Source: Pseudomonadota bacterium (GTDB taxonomy: Bacteria > Pseudomonadota > Alphaproteobacteria > Rhizobiales > Rhizobiaceae). Taken from it: a DNA stretch of 8,591 nucleotides. The notes under the pieces are model-generated. The model ran no database searches and was not told the origin of the DNA. It was given only the letters and a program-made list of their open reading frames with translations. Where the stretch lies: assembly GCA_023433855.1 (NCBI GenBank), contig JAEYTV010000448.1, forward strand, positions 1 to 8,591, written 5' to 3'. The position numbers were made by a program, and so were the translations under genes. Shown one piece after another: positions 5,530 to 8,591 of the stretch (the first letter of the stretch is position 1; each line of letters starts with the position of its first letter).

Positions 5530-7374
5530 ATGAGCAATTCAGACAATGCTCCTTCCACGGAGATCGCCGAAACGGACCAGCGCAGGCAGGAAGTGCGTAA
5601 ACTCCGCTCCCGCGCCTGGTTCGATAACCCCGACAACGTTGACATGACGGCGCTCTATCTCGAGCGGTACATGAATTTCGGCCTGAGCCAGGCCGAACTG
5701 CAGTCCGACCGCCCGATCATCGGCATCGCGCAGACCGGCTCTGACCTCTCCCCTTGCAATCGCCATCATCTCGAACTGGCGAAGCGTCTGAGGGAAGGCA
5801 TTCGTGAAGCGGGCGGGATCGCCATCGAATTCCCGGTCCATCCGATCCAGGAGACGGGTAAACGGCCGACAGCAGGTCTCGACCGCAATCTTGCCTACCT
5901 CGGCCTCGTCGAAGTGCTGTATGGCTATCCGCTGGACGGTGTCGTGCTGACGATCGGCTGTGACAAGACGACGCCGGCCTGTCTGATGGCCGCGGCGACG
6001 GTCAACATCCCGTCGATTGCCCTGTCGGTTGGCCCGATGCTGAACGGCTGGTTCCGCGGCGAGCGGACGGGTTCCGGCACCATTGTCTGGAAGGCTCGCG
6101 AACTGCTGGCAAAGGGTGAGATCGATTATGCCGGCTTCGTAAAGCTGGTCGCCTCCTCAGCCCCGTCGACGGGTTACTGCAATACGATGGGTACCGCGAC
6201 GACGATGAACTCGCTTGCGGAAGCGCTCGGCATGCAGCTTCCCGGTTCGGCAGCAATTCCGGCGCCTTATCGTGACCGGCAGGAGGTTGCCTATCTCACC
6301 GGTCTACGGATCGTGGAGATGGTCAAGGAGGACTTGAAGCCCTCCGATATCCTGACGAAGGAGGCCTTCATCAACGCCATCCGCGTCAATTCGGCCATCG
6401 GCGGTTCGACGAACGCGCCGATCCACCTGAATGCGCTCGCGCGCCACATCGGCGTGGACCTGACTGTGGACGATTGGCAGACCTACGGCGAGGATGTGCC
6501 GCTGCTCGTCAATCTTCAGCCCGCCGGTGAGTATCTCGGCGAGGACTACTATCACGCCGGCGGTGTTCCGGCGGTGGTAAACCAGCTCATGGAGCAGGGC
6601 CTCATCCACGAGGGCGCCATGACGGTGAACGGCAAGACCATCGGCGAGAACTGCCGCGGCGCCATCATCGAGGACGAGAAGGTGATCCGCCGCTACGAGG
6701 AGCCGTTGAAATCGGCTGCCGGCTTCCGCGTCCTGCGCGGCAACCTCTTCTCGTCGGCAATCATGAAGACCAGCGTCATCTCGCCGGAATTCCGCGAGCG
6801 TTACCTGTCGAACCCGAACGATCCGGAAGCCTTCGAAGGCAAGGCGGTGGTGTTCGACGGGCCGGAAGATTATCATCACCGCATCGATGATCCGTCACTG
6901 GAGATCGATGAGCATACCGTCCTGTTCATGCGCGGTGCCGGTCCGATCGGTTATCCGGGTGCCGCCGAAGTCGTCAACATGCGTGCGCCCGACTACCTTC
7001 TGAAGAAGGGCATCACGTCGCTCGCATGTATCGGCGATGGGAGGCAATCAGGCACGTCGGGCAGCCCGTCCATCCTGAATGCGTCTCCGGAAGCCGCTGC
7101 AGGCGGCGGGCTCGCACTTCTACGGACAGGCGACCGTGTACGCATCGATCTCGGCAAGGGAGAGGCCAACATCCTCATCTCTGACGAAGAGTTAACTGAA
7201 CGCCGCAAGGCTTTGGAATCAAATGGCGGCTACCAGTACCCGAAGCACCAGACGCCCTGGCAGGAAATCCAGCGTGGCATTGTCGGCCAGATGGAAACGG
7301 GCGCCGTTCTGGAGCCAGCGGTGAAGTACCAGCGCATCGCCCAGACGGCTGGTTTGCCGCGCGACAACCACTGA
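5530..7374 (+). CDS. IlvD/Edd-family pentonate dehydratase (XylD-like; L-arabonate or D-xylonate)
   Basis: Fe-S sugar-acid dehydratase that converts an aldonate to the 2-keto-3-deoxy acid. It has 614 residues. The three cluster cysteines are visible: Cys76 in SPCN, Cys144 in GCDKTTPA (with Lys146 beside it) and Cys217 in GYCNTMGTA. The catalytic-type serine is Ser507 in [13 protein letters not shown] (502-514). Stretches such as [37 protein letters not shown] and the PR-NH end match Caulobacter D-xylonate dehydratase XylD better than the Rhizobium L-arabonate dehydratase as I remember them. About 20 polar residues precede the conserved start ([10 protein letters not shown], 25-34), making it slightly longer than XylD (about 591). 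The start ATG has GAGGA (5519-5523) 6 nt upstream, only 2 bp from the preceding stop. Next to a putative arabinose/galactose dehydrogenase and AraD1, L-arabonate is a likely substrate despite the XylD resemblance; D-xylonate, D-fuconate or D-galactonate are alternatives. Not the branched-chain IlvD enzyme. Confidence 0.9.
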   Translation: MSNSDNAPSTEIAETDQRRQEVRKLRSRAWFDNPDNVDMTALYLERYMNFGLSQAELQSDRPIIGIAQTGSDLSPCNRHHLELAKRLREGIREAGGIAIEFPVHPIQETGKRPTAGLDRNLAYLGLVEVLYGYPLDGVVLTIGCDKTTPACLMAAATVNIPSIALSVGPMLNGWFRGERTGSGTIVWKARELLAKGEIDYAGFVKLVASSAPSTGYCNTMGTATTMNSLAEALGMQLPGSAAIPAPYRDRQEVAYLTGLRIVEMVKEDLKPSDILTKEAFINAIRVNSAIGGSTNAPIHLNALARHIGVDLTVDDWQTYGEDVPLLVNLQPAGEYLGEDYYHAGGVPAVVNQLMEQGLIHEGAMTVNGKTIGENCRGAIIEDEKVIRRYEEPLKSAAGFRVLRGNLFSSAIMKTSVISPEFRERYLSNPNDPEAFEGKAVVFDGPEDYHHRIDDPSLEIDEHTVLFMRGAGPIGYPGAAEVVNMRAPDYLLKKGITSLACIGDGRQSGTSGSPSILNASPEAAAGGGLALLRTGDRVRIDLGKGEANILISDEELTERRKALESNGGYQYPKHQTPWQEIQRGIVGQMETGAVLEPAVKYQRIAQTAGLPRDNH

Positions 7375-7390
7375 TCGGCAACGATCCCCA

Positions 7391-7411
7391 AGGGCGGCGG
7401 GAGGCCGCCCT
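7391..7411 (+). other. Hairpin in the gap between the dehydratase and chvE
   Basis: AGGGCGGC (7391-7398) and GCCGCCCT (7404-7411) make a perfect 8-bp stem with loop GGGAG. It starts 16 bases after the dehydratase stop and lies 50 bases before chvE. No T-run follows, so it is a weak or non-terminating structure. It could stabilise the 3' end of the catabolic message or the 5' end of a processed chvE message. I see no clear separate promoter for chvE in this 87-bp gap. Confidence 0.55.
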
Positions 7412-7461
7412 CACCCTGAAACGAGGCGGTTCGAGAGTAGCCGGCCTCAGGAGGAAGACTT

Positions 7462-8526
7462 ATGACAATCCTTAAATATCTGAGCACCGCGGCGATGGTG
7501 GCGGGTCTCGCCTTCGCTGCGCCCGCAGCAGCGCAGGACAAGGGCCTGGTTGGCGTTGCGATGCCGACGAAGTCCTCGGCACGCTGGATTGCCGACGGCG
7601 ACAACATGGTCAAGGTTCTCAAGGAGCGCGGCTATGACGTCGATCTGCAGTATGCGGAAGACGACATCCCGAACCAGCTTTCCCAGATCGAAAACATGGT
7701 GACCAAGGGCGCGAAGGTCCTCGTGATCGCTTCGATCGACGGCACCACGCTTTCCGACGTGCTGCAGCAGGCCGCAGACCAGCAGATCAAGGTCATCGCA
7801 TACGACCGTCTGATCCGCGACACGCCTAACGTCGACTATTACGCCACGTTCGACAACTTCCAGGTCGGTGTGCAGCAGGCAACTTCGCTCGTGAAGGGCC
7901 TGAAGGCGGACACCGAGCCGGGCCCGTTCTACATCGAGCTATTCGGCGGCTCGCCGGACGACAACAACGCGTTCTTCTTCTATAATGGCGCGATGAGCGT
8001 GCTGCAGCCGTTGATCGACAAGGGCACTCTGGTGGTCGGCAGCGGCCAGACGGGTATGGACAAGGTCGCGACCCTTCGCTGGGACCCTGCGACGGCACAG
8101 GCGCGCATGGACGCGATCCTTTCCTCCACCTATTCCGACAAGAAGCTGAGCGGCGTGCTGTCCCCCTATGACGGCATTTCGATCGGGATCCTCTCTTCGT
8201 TGAAGGGCGTCGGTTATGGCAGCGGTGACATGCCGATGCCGGTCGTCACCGGCCAGGATGCAGAAATCCCCTCGGTCAAGTCGATCATCGCCGGCGAACA
8301 GTATTCCACGATCTTCAAGGATACGCGCGAACTGGCCAAGGTCACCGTCGACATGGTCGATGCGGCGATGAGCGGCAAGGAGCCACAGGTGAATGACACC
8401 AAGACCTACGACAACGGTCAGAAGGTCGTTCCCTCCTACCTCCTGAAGCCGGTGATCGTTGACGAGACGAACTGGAAGGAAGCCCTCGTCGATAGCGGTT
8501 ACTACAAGGAATCGCAGATCAAGTAA
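7462..8526 (+). CDS. chvE: Multiple-sugar periplasmic binding protein ChvE
   Basis: Secreted sugar-binding protein of the Peripla_BP_4 family that delivers aldoses (in Agrobacterium: D-galactose, L-arabinose, D-xylose, D-glucose, D-fucose) to the GguAB/MmsAB-type importer. It has 354 residues. The signal peptide covers 1-24, with cleavage after AAA before QDKG. Characteristic stretches shared with Agrobacterium ChvE are [10 protein letters not shown] (34-43), [17 protein letters not shown] (67-83), [14 protein letters not shown] (88-101), YDRLIR (114-119), [10 protein letters not shown] (128-137), [15 protein letters not shown] (159-173), [13 protein letters not shown] (205-217), GQDAE (264-268) and [21 protein letters not shown] (276-296, part). 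AGGAGGAAG at 7449-7457 is a very strong ribosome site 7 nt before the ATG, consistent with abundant production. It follows the dehydratase by 87 bp and probably shares its transcript. In Agrobacterium ChvE also serves VirA sugar sensing; nothing here shows that role. Confidence 0.95.
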   Translation: MTILKYLSTAAMVAGLAFAAPAAAQDKGLVGVAMPTKSSARWIADGDNMVKVLKERGYDVDLQYAEDDIPNQLSQIENMVTKGAKVLVIASIDGTTLSDVLQQAADQQIKVIAYDRLIRDTPNVDYYATFDNFQVGVQQATSLVKGLKADTEPGPFYIELFGGSPDDNNAFFFYNGAMSVLQPLIDKGTLVVGSGQTGMDKVATLRWDPATAQARMDAILSSTYSDKKLSGVLSPYDGISIGILSSLKGVGYGSGDMPMPVVTGQDAEIPSVKSIIAGEQYSTIFKDTRELAKVTVDMVDAAMSGKEPQVNDTKTYDNGQKVVPSYLLKPVIVDETNWKEALVDSGYYKESQIK

Positions 8527-8533
8527 TGTCCAA

Positions 8534-8569
8534 CCGCGCGGCAGTTCCTGCTGCCGCGCGGCACTTTTT
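8534..8569 (+). terminator. Terminator-like hairpin after chvE (probable partial attenuator)
   Basis: CCGCGCGGCAG (8534-8544) pairs perfectly with CTGCCGCGCGG (8551-8561), giving an 11-bp GC-rich stem around a 6-nt loop TTCCTG. CAC and then TTTTT (8565-8569) and ATT follow. The stem and T-run have the form of an intrinsic terminator, though three bases separate stem and T-run. The next gene begins only 15 bp further on with its own ribosome site but no room for a promoter, so the hairpin most likely ends only part of the transcripts and keeps chvE expression above that of the downstream transporter genes. Confidence 0.8.
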
Positions 8570-8583
8570 ATTACGGAGTGACC

Positions 8584-8591
8584 ATGCTTGA
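8584..8591 (+). CDS. Start of a downstream gene, probably the sugar ABC ATPase gguA (first codons only)
   Basis: ATG CTT GA- encodes Met-Leu-Glu/Asp before the window ends. GGAG at 8575-8578 lies 5 nt upstream, a good ribosome site. The position directly after chvE, and the start M-L-E seen in many sugar ABC ATPases, suggest gguA (MmsA-type ATPase). Two codons cannot prove this; the call rests on context. Confidence 0.5.

Noticed and set aside
6304..6879. Minus-strand open frame of 191 residues inside the dehydratase gene
   Set aside because: Fully antisense to conserved dehydratase sequence and without its own signals.
5530..7374. Branched-chain amino-acid dihydroxy-acid dehydratase IlvD or 6-phosphogluconate dehydratase Edd
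   Set aside because: The sequence marks and the operon context fit the sugar-acid dehydratase branch of the family rather than IlvD or Edd.

Overview
The window is GC-rich, densely coded DNA of alphaproteobacterial type. It most likely comes from the Rhizobiales (Agrobacterium, Rhizobium, Ensifer, Shinella or a relative). The main reasons are a ChvE-type multiple-sugar binding protein with the start of a sugar ABC gene behind it (the chvE-gguAB arrangement), a GguC/AraD1-family enzyme, and enzymes closely resembling Azospirillum L-arabinose dehydrogenase and Caulobacter xylonate dehydratase. Family assignments rest on recognising the protein sequences; no database search was run.

Layout. On the minus strand, reading right to left from about 3274 to the left edge, lies a ytfQ-ytfR-ytfT ABC importer operon of the galactofuranose-transporter type: periplasmic binding protein, double-domain ATPase, and a first permease that runs off the window. 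The second permease, yjfF, would be expected just outside. A 326-bp divergent intergenic region (3275-3600) holds candidate promoters and inverted repeats. On the plus strand follows a tight catabolic operon: an AraD1/GguC-family dehydratase (3601-4593), a Gfo/Idh/MocA aldose 1-dehydrogenase (4601-5527) and an IlvD/Edd-family pentonate dehydratase (5530-7374). After an 87-bp gap with a hairpin comes chvE (7462-8526). A terminator-like hairpin follows, and then the first codons of what is probably gguA at the right edge.

How it fits together. The two transporters flank an oxidative, non-phosphorylating sugar pathway. The sugar is oxidised at C1, the aldonate is dehydrated to a 2-keto-3-deoxy acid, and for pentoses this is dehydrated again by AraD1 to 2-oxoglutarate semialdehyde. 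L-arabinose is the best single candidate substrate. D-galactose, D-fucose or D-xylose could share some steps. The lactonase and the semialdehyde dehydrogenase needed to complete the route are not in the window, and neither is a transcription regulator. L-arabinofuranose is D-galactofuranose without the terminal carbon, so the Ytf-type importer could plausibly bring in the furanose form while ChvE/Ggu brings in pyranoses. That is an inference.

I see no mobile elements, CRISPR arrays, tRNA or rRNA genes, or broken genes. The system is recognisable rather than wholly new. The points of interest are the pairing of two importers with a XylD-like dehydratase, the relocation of the gguC-type gene, and the hairpins in the transporter gene gaps.
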